Source of the DNA: a virus | Strand: one strand, 5' to 3' | DNA: 53,734 nucleotides | Virus record (IMG/VR): IMGVR_UViG_3300003691_000007 | Span: 1 to 53,734 of that record | Part shown: positions 30,649-43,300 of the stretch, one piece after another | Position numbering within the stretch: position 1 is the first letter of the stretch | Layout: every line of letters begins with the position of its first letter | Notes under the pieces: model-generated | The model's database searches: none | The model's input: only the letters and a program-made list of their open reading frames with translations | What the model was told of the DNA's origin: nothing | Position numbers and translations under genes: made by a program

Positions 30649-30893
30649 GCATCTATGACGTAACTTTTATTACAATATTTATGCTTGTTCTTTGCTACAT
30701 CGCTTACACTGGGGCATGTTTCGCGGCAATTCTTGATGAATTAAAGGATAATGAAATTAAGATCACGTTCGCAAAGTTTATCGCGGCAATGCTTGTTGCC
30801 ATAGTAATGATAGCGACAGCGCCACAAGTTAAGGAAATTATAAAGCGTAGCTTAGTTATAAATATCGAGGTAAGTACAAATGAGCAACTTTGA
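30645..30893 (+). CDS. Small two-helix membrane protein
   Basis: 82 residues with an N-terminal hydrophobic helix (FITIFMLVLCYIAYTGACF) and a second one (FIAAMLVAIVMIATAP), then a basic/acidic tail. It overlaps the previous gene by 4 nt and the next by 14 nt. Membrane protein of the recombination block; function unknown. Confidence 0.55.
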   Translation: MSIYDVTFITIFMLVLCYIAYTGACFAAILDELKDNEIKITFAKFIAAMLVAIVMIATAPQVKEIIKRSLVINIEVSTNEQL

Positions 30894-31221
30894 GATAATA
30901 GCGTGGGGAATTGTCGTAAGTATTTTTCTTTACAATAATTTCTTCAAAATAATCCCTGACAAACTCCAGGAACAAAGAATTCACGACCTGAATGAAGATA
31001 TAGAAAAACTAAAAGGTATGGCTAAATCAGCAGCTATTAACTTTGAAGCACTTGAAGAACACATCAATGAAAAAGATATAATAATCAAAGACTTGAAGCG
31101 CGATAACCACATGCTTGTTGATGAAGTTGGAATATTAACAAAGGCCATAATCAAACAAGATCAAATGGTTAAAGACGTAAAGTTGAAATACGGGCCTCAA
31201 GTACCACTTGAAAGCAATTAG
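30880..31221 (+). CDS. Membrane-anchored coiled-coil protein
   Basis: 113 residues: an N-terminal hydrophobic segment (FEIIAWGIVVSIFLYNNFF) followed by a long coiled coil (LNEDIEKLKGMAKSAAINFE; EEHINEKDIIIKDLKRDNHM), similar in plan to the gene at 18858-19073. Last gene of the plus-strand block, 65 bp before the convergent terminator. Function unknown. Confidence 0.55.
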   Translation: MSNFEIIAWGIVVSIFLYNNFFKIIPDKLQEQRIHDLNEDIEKLKGMAKSAAINFEALEEHINEKDIIIKDLKRDNHMLVDEVGILTKAIIKQDQMVKDVKLKYGPQVPLESN

Positions 31222-31285
31222 TTAGCCATGTAATATCAATGTGTCTCGATTAAGACATGAGAGGTTTCGCATAGCCCCTCAGCCC

Positions 31286-31319
31286 AAACCCCTGGTAAGT
31301 CGCTTACCCGGGGTTTTTT
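31286..31319 (+). terminator. Strong terminator between convergent blocks
   Basis: AAACCCCTGGTAAG (31286-31299) and CTTACCCGGGGTTT (31303-31316) form a 14-nt stem with one mismatch and a TCG loop, followed by TTTTTTA. It ends the plus-strand recombination block, 9 bp before the end of the giant late gene on the other strand, and probably limits collision between the two. Confidence 0.8.
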
Positions 31320-31327
31320 ATTGCCTG

Positions 31328-34300
31328 TTATTTCTTTTTCTTCTTCTTCATTTTTTGCGCTCTTTCGAGAACGTCCATCATCTTGCTTTCAAGCCTCTTT
31401 TGCTCTTCCATCAGTTCTTCCTTGCTTATATCCTTTCTGTTATAGGCTCTCTCAGCTTTCCTTAACGCAGCTTTTATGGCTCGTTCGTTCTTTGATATAC
31501 CGTAAGCCCTAAACTCTCTCTGAAGCTCAATATTAAACCCAGCAGCTTTAATACCAAGTACACTTAGGACCGCGAGAGGTACGCTGTAAGTTCTACCAAG
31601 CATATCCTCCTTGCCCTTAGCCGCATTGATAAGTTTCTCCTGGGAATAAGAGTAAGGTATCCACGGAGCATTTGGAGACATAGATTTATAAAGGAATTTC
31701 ATTGATGATGATACTTTCTCTGCCACAGAGTCCATATCAGGGTCGTAGATATCCTTCCCGGTAAATACTTGTCTGTTTGCATACAGTTCAGCGCCAATTG
31801 CCAGCAACCCGCCTGGTATCATTGGTCCAGGTATGTAGCCTGAATCATGCTGATTCGTATCAAAGATATCACCAACAGGTATCCAGCGCCTAATATCAAG
31901 GTAAACAGGATCGCCATTGTTATCATCGAAAGGTGTTCTTATCATGCGCGGTACACCAATCCAGGTGTATCCACTCTGATGTTCTGGCATTACAGAGCGC
32001 TCTTCTTCTTCATCGCCAGGGTTAAGTAAGTAACCGGCCATACTTGCAACATACGCTAATGCAAAATACTTAGGTAACTTCCACGGTCTTTCAGCAAGAG
32101 CCTTTGCAACAACTGGAGCTGCACGATAAGAGTAAGCAATAAACGGCAAGAATGATCTTCGTGCCGCATTTACCCACGGTGCGCGAATGTCATAGTTAAG
32201 AAACTGTCTTCTAGCCATCGCAGCCGCTTCAACAGAAGAGTCTCCAAGTTCCTTACGCCTAATGTATGTAGCAAGCCTGAATATTTCATCCTCAAGCTGA
32301 TACATGTTTAGCATCTTATCGTCTGCTTTAGCTATCGCGCTAATAGCTACCTTAGCTGATCCTTTAGCCACGTTAGCGAGTTCACCCTTCAGTAATCCTT
32401 TTCGCAAGGTATTTAGTGCGCCTAATAAGCCTCCTTTACTCATAATATCATCAGAGTTTTGGCTGGTTATCTCTCTTAATATAGGATCAAGTATTTCCTT
32501 CTTAATTTCAGAGTTTACAAAACTTGAGCCAAAAGCATTATCATCTACCGCTTGTTGGTAGATATCAGATTTTTTCAGGTATGACTTTATTGCGTTCCTT
32601 AAATCACGCGCACGAATGTCGGCCATATCCATGAATATCAGGTTTGACATTACATTGTTTACATGGACCACTGGGTTCCTGGCAGTCTTATTTAGTTTCC
32701 ACTGAGTAAGTAGCCATTGCCATGATCCGTGTTGATTTACCTTATCAAGCTGGTTTAAGTCGCGCCAAACTTCTCCCTTTACATACATGCCGGCAAGTGA
32801 TCCCCACTTCTTAACGCCACCTGTTCCACTTATACTTGTGTTTGGTACTTTCACCCAATCTACACCGGCATAAGTTCCGGCCTTTGAGTTTCTTTTGTTG
32901 TCAGGGTCTACAGCATTACCGGGGTCTTGATGTGTGGCCCACTCTTTGTTTTCCGCAATTGTCTTAAAGAACCTACCATTTGCTATCTGTTCTGACATAA
33001 GCATGAAAGTCTTTGCAACGGTATATCTGGCATCTAGTATTTGCCCCATATCCTTTCGTTCAGCCTTTGTGTAGTCGCGCCACAAAGTTATCTTGTTACC
33101 CTTGGTCCAACGAGCCTCCCATTCTCCACGGCTTTCCCATGCGTCATACTTGGCTGGTATTTCCTGGTCTGCTGGGAGGTATACGCGCTCAAGCACTCTT
33201 CTTTTTTCAGGCCCACCTTCCTCAACACCTTCTATTGTTTCAGTTCCTTCGCCTACAGATTTCAACCGATCAAAGATTAAGAATTTTCTCCCGATGAAAG
33301 TTTCGTCAACCTTCCCTTTGCTTAACTTCTGCTCAAACCATCCTGGTACATTTTTAGCAAGCGTACCCATCTTAACCGAAAGCGTAAGCCCTCTTCCCTT
33401 TAGCATCCCATCAGACTTGCTTAGTCTTCTTTTTTCCATTCTCTTCAATATGAAGCTGGACACAGTTCCCGCGTTTTCTTCATGAGACTTATATACGCGG
33501 TGCATATACTGGCCTCTATTGCGCTCGTAGCTTTCCTCAGATATAAGTCCAAGATCAACCATTTCTCTGCCGTAGTTATCAATAGCAGCTATTATTGGAG
33601 TAGAAAAACCCTTTAGTCGTTCGCTTGTAAATGCGTTATCCGGGTCTTCTATCAAGTCATGCAGTAGTTTCGCCTCGTCAGAGCTTACTCCACGATCAAT
33701 CATATCTCTTACTACCTTCTCTCCTTCAAGTGCTATTCTACGTTGTTCAGCTCCCCTTTCCGCGTCCGCTGATACATACTCGTCAGACAATCCATGACGG
33801 TCAATAAGTCCAGCCCGGAAAACACCAAGTATATTATCCACAGTGGCATTTCCGGTCTTCTTGTTTTCAACTAGGTCTTCAGTCCACCCGTATGCTTTCA
33901 CTCCATGTTTAAATCTACCGTGGCTATCGAGCGTCTTTACTACACTAAAAGGATACCTAAACGCTTTATCCAAGTACTGGCCTTCATCCTTTTTGATTTT
34001 TTCAGTCTTATTTTCCTCGCTATCCTGCTTTCTTGAAAATGTCGGCTTATCAGATTGCGCGTTAGGTGCTTTTGGATTCTTACCGCCAGATACAACATGA
34101 CGTGAAGACTTAGCGATAATAGACTGCAATGAAGCCTCGTCCATCGATCCTATCCCATGTTTCGCAAGCCATAACCTTACTTTAGCAATAGCGCTTTTGA
34201 TAATTGGGTGCTTATGGTCACGCTCTGCCAGGTGAGCAAAAATTTCTCTCGCCTCTTGAGACTCTTCTAAATTGTACTCGCCAGTTTCATCATTAAGGTA

Positions 34301-37300
34301 GTTTTTCTTTATCCTCTCGATAACTGCCATTATCCGCTTGTTCTTAACCTTCTTTAGCGCCCTTATTTTTTTAAGAGAGTCCTCCAGGTTGCGCCCAAGT
34401 ACAGCCTCAATACCAGCATGACCAACAAGCTCATGAGCAAGTGTAGTTTTTAATTCTTCAGAAGTGTTTTGATCTGCAATTATATAAACATCACCTTTGA
34501 ATGAAGCGCCTTTGATATCACTAGGCGCGTCAAAAGGTAATTCAGACACAGATTGAAGCGCGTGTATTCTTATTCCTTCCGGGGCCTTATATTTGGCCTT
34601 AGCAATGTATTTCTCAACCTCCGCTTTAGTTACACCAGATACCTTTTCTCCGTCTTTCTTGAACAAAGCGCCAGTATCTCCACTGATTCCTTTAGGATCA
34701 TTATTTTCTGATTCTAATGAATCGAATGATTCAATAGCTTCATCCATTGGCTTACCACCAGCGTCTTCAAACTTACCTCTGTGGGTTCCTCTTAATCCCA
34801 TAGTCACAATTTCAGTTAGCCTTTTAATAGCCGCCTTAATTTTTCTAGGCTTAACAATTGCTGTCATTTGAGCGCCATTGCCGTAAAAATCGCCAACTAT
34901 ATCTCTTAATTCTGAGTCAAACTTTACAGCCCTTGCGTGTTTGTACTTTTGCGCCTTTGATACAGTAATAACAAAATCATCACCACTGTAACCCATTATC
35001 ACTTCCTTTGATTCGTGATAAGAAAGATCATAACGGCCACGGTTATCTTTGTGGTACTTGAGCAGCACATCAATGTCACGAACAATTATATGGTCCGTAG
35101 TAGTACTTGTATCGCCATCTTCATTAAAAGATGATGGAGTAAGTATTCCCTGGTGAGTTTTTCCTTTGTCATCGGTGAAGTTTACGATCCTTCCAGGTAG
35201 CTTTGCCAGGCCATTTATAATATTTCCAGTGGCAATGTACCTTGTTTCCCTTTTAATAGTTGCCTCTTCGGAGAATATTCCATCAACCCTTTGATCTAAT
35301 GTTTCATTAGGGTTTTTATATATCCCTGCATTAGTTGATACGGTAGAGTTAAATCCCAGTTTTGTAAGCGGTAAAGTTACACTGTAAACACCACTATTAA
35401 CCATGAAGCGCACAGATACCTTTGAGCGCGAATAAGGATTGCCTTTTCCGTTCTCATGCTTATCATTGACTGATACAACAATGCCTTTTGTTTGAGTTCC
35501 TTCTTCAAGCGTAAGATTAAATACTTCTCCAACACTGTACCTTTGTATCAATAACTTAGTTTCTTCGATCTCCTCTTTTGTCTCGCGCTCTCTTATCTCG
35601 GCTTTTTCTAGTGCGTCAGCGTGTGAGGAAAGCATCTTGTCGTAATTTTCTGATCCTTTCTTTGTGTTTTTGAATTTCTCATGGGTGTCACTTAACCTCG
35701 CGCTGGTTTCCTCCAGGTATGAAAGATATGATGTGTCGGTATCTTTCGTTGCAATAATTTGATCTGAAGTAAGAACCGATTTTTTGTTAAGCTCCTTCTT
35801 TACCTGGCTGGCTCTTGGTGGCTTGCCCTGATACTTTGAGTTTACTTTGTGTAAAGTAGTGTTCCCGCCAAAAATAGATGATGGGTCCTTACCTTGATAA
35901 ACCACCTTGCTTTCGATTATTCTCGCATCAAGGTCTAAGGTTTGAGCGATAAGATCATTTTGTCCTGTCTTGTTAAGATACTCTATAAGTTCGTTGTATT
36001 CTTTTTCAACGTCCTTATAGAATCTCTCCTGCTGCCTCCACGGTAGAACAGCAAGCCGGCCTGTAGCTTTTAGGGCAAAACCTGGCATCTCTGCCGCCTC
36101 TGCTGAAGAATTGCCTCTCATGTCAAGTTTTTCTGCTAATGCCTTATCTTCTGCAAGGTAACTACTCACCACGATATCACCATACTTATTCATGATATCT
36201 GCGGCTTCAATGCTTGTGTCTGATTCATCGTTCGCACTTGTATTAGCGTTCAATGAAGACAATTTTTTAGCGGTAACCGACATAGGTCTTTTTTCTGCCG
36301 GTAAATCAGTAGACATAAGAGTGTAGTTAGGTACAACCACTTGGCCAGTACGATTAACGCGGCCTAGCATTTGCACTAACGTATTAATATCCTGCATCGG
36401 CTGGATAACAACCATGTGTCTTTTGTTTTGATCTTTGAAGTTCTCACTCGCATGAGCGCTTAGTCCTGTAGCGCCAGCCGAGTTAAGCACAAGAGCATCA
36501 AGATTGCCATTGTTAAACTTATCAACGGTTCCTCTCTTGTTCTTACGTTCAACTGTGTTGCGTCTTGATACGACCGGAACATCGCCCGAGTAATCTATTG
36601 AGTAATCACGTCCGGTAATCTCACCAACATTGATACCCTCTTCGCTCAACTTGTATTTTATGTAGTCAATTGGGGAAATTGGTAGGTTGTCAGGTATTTT
36701 GGCTTTTAATATCTTAACCTTCGCTTCATCGTAATATTCCCTGGTGGTATCGTCCAGAGAATCAAGAGGAATAATAACCTTCTTTTTCTTGCCTCTCACG
36801 TCTACGTGAGTCATTACACGGGAACCATCCAGAGCTTTAAGAAGAATATCCTTATATGACGCTCTTATTTCATCACCAACAACCAGGTCATTGTCCTTTA
36901 TATAGTCGGCAAGGAACGATCCCATAGTGTTTTCGAGTGCTAATACTGGCTTTTCACCCTTTTTATATGATGCAATTGCCTTTTCAATAGCCTGGTCAAC
37001 TTTGATAGTTAGTAAAAATTGTCGTATATAGTTATGGATTATCGAGTTAAATCCAGCATGGTTTACTGTTGAAGATGATTTGTTTCCAGCACTGTACGCA
37101 CCACCACCTTCATCCTTTGCATTTTCGATATATATCTTAGCAAAGCCACTATGAAACATTCTATCGGCCTCCATGATGGCCTCTAGCCCTGAATTTACAT
37201 GGTCAGAAGTTTCTCTGTGATAGTCTCCATTCTCTACGTCAACAACCGTAGGTATTGATATTCCTTTAAGTGATCTCTCTCTCCGGAATAACTGACCGCT

Positions 37301-40300
37301 TTCAGTAAGCATGTTTGCTATTACTTGCTGAAGTGGTAGTCCTCCGCGCTGTATCGAATCAATTAAATCATCCGAATCATCTACAGAATCCATTATATCG
37401 GTCCTGTAGTATATCGGCATATTCTCAGCTCTCTTTGCGTAAGTAGCTGATAAGTACAACACCGGGGCATCCCTGATAACATCGTACATAAACCCTGCAC
37501 CATGTATCCGCTTGACACCCTTTACTATCGATTCTCTTTGACCGGATATGTTATGGGATTCGTCAAGAACAAAGAAAGCGTTATGCTTTAGGGCATTTAT
37601 TAGCTTTCTCTGCTTGTTATCTGTGGTTATCTGGCTGTAGGTCATGAAAAGCATGTCGTTTTCAGGCTCTAGGTATCCTGTCTCGATCATGCTATTTATC
37701 TTTTCTGTTCTCTTTTTGGTCTTAGGAACATTGCCATTTTTCTCACTTGCAATAACACTATTGTTATTCAGTAAGAATGGGGATATGTCACTTTCACCGA
37801 TATCATGTAAATCGTCATACATGTCGGTAAATAGATTTTCTTTTTCCGTGATGAATATTGGAGTTTTTCCAATTGCTTTAGCGTATCGGATAATACCAGC
37901 AGCCTGTCGGCCCTTACCAACACCTGTAGAGTCGGCAATGATTATTGCCTTGTTTTTCTCTTCGTTGTTATAGATTGAGGCAGCAATGGTATCTACCTGT
38001 AAGCCCATGAAAGCATTGAATAATTCCTCCTTACTATCATAACCTAGCTTACTCATAACATAATCATCCACTGACATTCCTATGTCTTTCTCCATCCTAT
38101 CAAGAGCAATTTCTATGGATTCAGCCATGTTTTTAGGTATTAAAACGTCTTCATTTTTACCTTTACTCTTTGATGGGTATGCAACCTGAAAGTCTGACGC
38201 ATTTACATCAGGCTCCTTTCCAGGCTTGCTATCAGGTTTTCCAGTGTTTGACTTTCTGCCAGAGTCTTTGTTGGGGCTACTGACGTTACTTCCTTTAGTC
38301 GAACCCGATCTATCAGGTCTGATAGTGGTCCCTCCGTCACCATTGCCCTTGCCATCGCTCCCGGCTTGTCCTGCGTCCCTATTGCCGCTGACATTCCCGG
38401 AACCCCCGCCAACATTGCTGCCGGATTTTCCACTTTTTCCATCATTTCCATTAGCTTGTCTACCATCATTTCCTTTAGTATCCAATCCTCTTCCGGGTCC
38501 GATTCCAGAATCAGTACCTCCGATTCGTCCTTCGTTAAGTCCTCGCTTTCTGGCATCCAATACTGCGTTGACGTGTTCATATATACTACTCCACTCAGTT
38601 AGTCTCTTAATTGTTCCGGCTTTCGGACCTATGCTTTCGGTCTTATTTCTACCTTCAATGGTAATAACTCTGATAGGCCATGCCGCGCCCTGTCTTGTGT
38701 ACAGCTTGCCATCAACTTCAAAGTGATCTGCCACATTGTAATTAGAGTATAGCCAGTTAAAAAATGTTCTATCGCCATTACTTTGAGCACCAGCAACTTT
38801 GTGTGCACCAATGATTAATGTAGCTTTACCATCATCCTTCATTGCCTCAAGAGACTTAATGACAATGGCATGATCTATCGATTCAATTTTATAGCCGTCT
38901 TCATCTATTGATTCGTTTCTGCCTTCACTGTTCTTTAGTTTTCCGAAAGGTGGATTCTGTATTACCGCATCAACCATGCCTTTTGGCTTGTACTTTGTCG
39001 CATCATTTTTCGTAACAGTGAAGCCCATATCTTCAAGGTTACTTGCCCTATCATCGTTCAACTCATTAACAATGCTGTTTTGGTCCGAACCGATTAACAA
39101 CATTCCATTACCTGCTGTTGGTTCGTAGACTTTAGTGCCTTTTTTGATTCCCGATAACTTGGAGGCGAGGTAGGCAATTGGCGCTGGTGTGCTATATGCC
39201 TGGTTCTCAATACTTGTCGAGGACCGCATGTTTAAAAGCGGTTGAGACTTGTATTGCTCCAATAGTGTTGAAAATGTACTTTCCAGTGTGCTTTCACCAC
39301 TAACGGTATTTCTGGCCTGTAAAACAAGAGCAACTTCAAATTGTTCCTGCGCGTCTTTTACCTGTTCAGCCGTTACTTCCTTAACATCAATGCCTTTATG
39401 TTCGGCATATTTCTTCTTCAGAGAATTGTTATCCTTTATTTCCTTTATGTTTTCGTAAAGGAAATCAGATAGCTTTATCCCTTTTTCTTCAGCCGATCCG
39501 TTGCTGGATTCGTTATCTTTATGCTCGTTAGCTTTTTCTTTCCGCTGTCCGTAACTCGGTCTAACCAACCCTCTAGGCTTTCCTTCCCGCGATCCGCGTA
39601 AGCCTGCTTTTTCGCGTCTTTCCTTTTCTGCTGCGAGTCCGCTGTCTGCCTGTTCATAAGTTTCTCCTGTCGCGTAAGTGAAGTCTGCACCTACCTTGTA
39701 AATTATCTCTCCCTCAAGGTTCGCTTCAATGACTGCCTCTTCAAGCAACTTCCTAGCTTTCTTGAGTGTTTCGTGTACGTCTTTTTCTGTGTCACCTTGT
39801 AGTATAAACTCGTCACCTGACTTGTGGTATACCCACTCAGACACATTGACAAGGGCATCAGCAACAACAATAAGAAGAGCATCGCCAGCTTCATGGCCCC
39901 CCATGTGATCGTTTACAGCTTTTAGGCCATCAACGTCTATGCTTACCTGGACCTTCTTCGGGTTCTCTTCGATATCCTTCTTGTACTGCAAGTAGTTTTT
40001 CAGGCCTGTTAGCGGGTGAGTGAAAGCAAGTTTGCGTAATGTCGCAATTTCTGCATCCTTTTCGTCTTCATCAAGACTGTCTACTTCTTCACGTTTCTTT
40101 TCATCTACTCGCTTATCGGCTGAATCAAGACTGTCTAGCGCATCCATTCCTGAATTATCAAACTCAGGATGAAAGTAAACCATTGAATAAAGAGACTTCA
40201 AGTAAGGCTCTATCACATCGCCCAGGTCGCTAATCATTGCTTTACTGAACGCAGTAAACTTTCTTGCTCCTGATTCAATGTGTCCACCGGCAACCACCGA

Positions 40301-43300
40301 GGCAAGTTGCATTGTCTCAAAATCAAGCCCGGCATTTAGATTTGCCAGCTTTTTAATGAGTTCTGCCCGGGCAGCGGCCACCTTATCTTCGGTGAATAGC
40401 TTATTTCCGGCCATTTTCCCTGGCTTTTCTGGGCTATCCGCTTTAGTTTCTTCCGGCTTTTGTTCTTTCGGTGCTATGAGCACACTTTTTTCATCGGTCT
40501 TATCTGTCTGTTCTGCCGGACTTTCATTTTGTTGCTGTTCGTTACGGTGAATCCTGTCTGCATTAGTGATCCATACCTTAAATTCATCCTCCTGGAACGT
40601 CTGAATACCTCTTGCGTTACTCTTTCCCGCCTCAAAACTTCCTTCATACGCGGCAATTGCTTCAGAGCGAGAGTAGTAATTCATCATTACCTTATGTTCA
40701 TCAAATTCATCATTGCTATCATGCTGAGATATTACATAGATTTCTTTTGAATCAGGGTAATCACCAACAAACACGTCCATATCATCGCCATCAGCACCGC
40801 GATATCCTTTAAGGTCCCCGTAATGCGCGTCCGATGGCATAGTGATTGACCACTTTTTACCGCTTTCATCGGTTCCTGATCTTGTTGCACCGGCTGGAGT
40901 TTCAATTGCAATGTTAAAACCGTGGATCGCTATCCGGCCCTTCTTGTAGTTATCTGCCTGTATTTGGCTCTCAGTAGGGCTTACATTGGTTTCGTTCGCA
41001 GCTTTATTAATAGCCTTGTTTTCTTTCTTACGGCTTACATCGGCTGCTTTCTTATCCTTTTTCTTACCTTCAAGATGCTTTCTAACCTCACCAATGAAGT
41101 TAGATATTGATTTTGAAGTTGCTTTTCCTGCCTTGATATCTCTTGCCGCAGCACTCAGCGCATCGGAAACTTCGCCTTTTGAGTTAGCCAGCTTTGAAAC
41201 TATGGATATTATTTCATCATCCTTAGTCATTTGTGTTTTGTTGGCATCGGTATCTAGTTGGTTTCCACCGATGTTTGATATATCGCTGTCATTATCAACA
41301 AGCATTGTTACTATTCGCTTGTTTCCTTTGATCTTTTTGAGTGCACCATCAAGAACAACGGCTCTTTCTTTAAATAGGCTCTCTGTTATCTCAACGTCAC
41401 CAAACAAACCACCCTGCTCAGTCCTGGTATCAAAACCCGCAGCGTTAGCCTGGTCGATAATCATTTCAGCTTGGCGCTTGTTGGCCGGCTTAGTCTTTGC
41501 AAGCAAGTCAATTATGCTTGATTGTTCCGCATCACCCTCGACCTTATCACCAACCAAAGATGCAAAACCTTCAGGGATTATTTTATTAACCGCCATTTGG
41601 AAAGCATTGTCACCAAGTTTAGTAAGCCCCCTCGCATCTTTTATCAATTGGCCGCTTTTTGGTAGAGCCTCGACCATATCACCCATTGTTTCATCGTTCG
41701 GATCAACATCACGTAGAACCTTAGCTCCATCAAGTGCTGTTCCTGATCCTTCGGCAATATTCTTGAACGCTGCTAGGCCACGAGCCTGAACATCGCTAAT
41801 ACCATCGCTTTCCTTCCATACAAGTGAAGGTATCTTTATTCCGTCTTGGGTTCCTTCGTCCATAAGCCTGTTAGCAAGACCGAATCTCTGATGGCCATCG
41901 GCCACAAAGTCCTGACCGCTTTCGTCCTGCCAAACTGCCGAAACACCAGCAAGATTATCATCCCACTTTTCAACACCTTTAAGCCTATCGGTCACGCCTT
42001 GAGAATCGCCACCTTCTTTAAACTGGAATCTTTCAGCATCAACCTGGGTTTCTCTTGGGTCAACATCAACATGCCGGCTTTCACCAGGACCGGAGATAGG
42101 TTGATCCTCAGATACATCAATAGAGCCTTCTTGCGTATAATCAACTGGCGCTTCAACGTCAGGCGCAACAGCATCAGGCGCTTGCATTTGCTCGTCTGTT
42201 AAAGGAATCATACTTCCCGCAGCAAACAAGTCTATGGCTCCAAGGCTGTCTTGGTTATATATAACTCGTGTTGGCATAGTTTGGCCATCAGGAGTGTTTG
42301 TACCTAAGTTTATAGGTGGAGGCGCACCGCCAGGGTTATCACCTGGTTCATCTTCTGGAGGCAATCCAAGTAAAACACCGGCATCATCACCAGGCCCGTT
42401 AGGTCCAGGCGGGTTATTTGGATCATCGGGATCATTTGGTCCATTAGGACCTGATGGATCGTTAGGATCGTATGGTTTTTTACTTGCTCTTGAACTAGCA
42501 ATAGCACCGGCAACGTCAGCGGGCATTGTTATTAACTCAAGCAGTCCCTCAGCAACAAGCTCTTCAAATTTTATTTCCTCGCCCATTGTGTATGCAGCAA
42601 GAGCTTCACCACCCATCCCTCCCATCACCTGGAAAGCGGATTGAACAGATACATTTACAACTTGGTTTCCAATTTTTAGAGGCACGAACCCTGCCGTCAG
42701 TCCATCAACACTTGCCTGGGCCAATGATCTTGTGAACGCTCTGAATGACGCTTCATCTATTCCGTAACCTTCCTCAAGTTGAGCTATGGTGTTACTACCC
42801 AATGTTTGAGCCATGCTTGAAACAGCACCACCCGCAGCACTACCCAGCACCTTACCACCAACTCCTGTTACTACTTTACCTACCGCTCCACCAGTTAATG
42901 GAGTTAAAGCCATTGGTATTGCTTGTTCTGCCGCTACCTCAGTTAAGAATCCTGTGGTGTCTGGAGAATCCCAAGCCTCCTTTATGAAAGCCCCCATAGC
43001 TTTAGGGGCAGCCGTCCACCCTTCGGTTTCATCGTAGGTTTTCTTTGTTCTTTCGAGCGCTCTTGCCATTGTAGGGTGATTCGGTATATCTCCTTTTTTA
43101 TCTTTCACCCAGTTAAGAGCTTTCAGCCTAAGATCGTCTTTCCACCCTTCAATATCATACCCTAGCGCCTCGCCCGCAGCGTTGATTGCTCTTGGTAATG
43201 GCATTATAGAGTCAGCAATTTTATCCATTGTTACCGCTGTTGACATGGCAGTAAGCCCGCCTTTTTTTGTTGCGCCCACACCACCGCCACCAGCGGCCTC

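Noticed and set aside
31230-31285. Weak hairpins (TGTCT...AGACA) next to the convergent terminator
   Set aside because: Only 5 bp of stem and no function can be argued; the strong terminator at 31286 explains the region.
38203-38726. Open frames on both strands across the Gly-rich linker of the giant protein
   Set aside because: They reflect the low-complexity, GC-rich linker sequence; no ribosome site or conserved pattern, and the giant frame is continuous through it.
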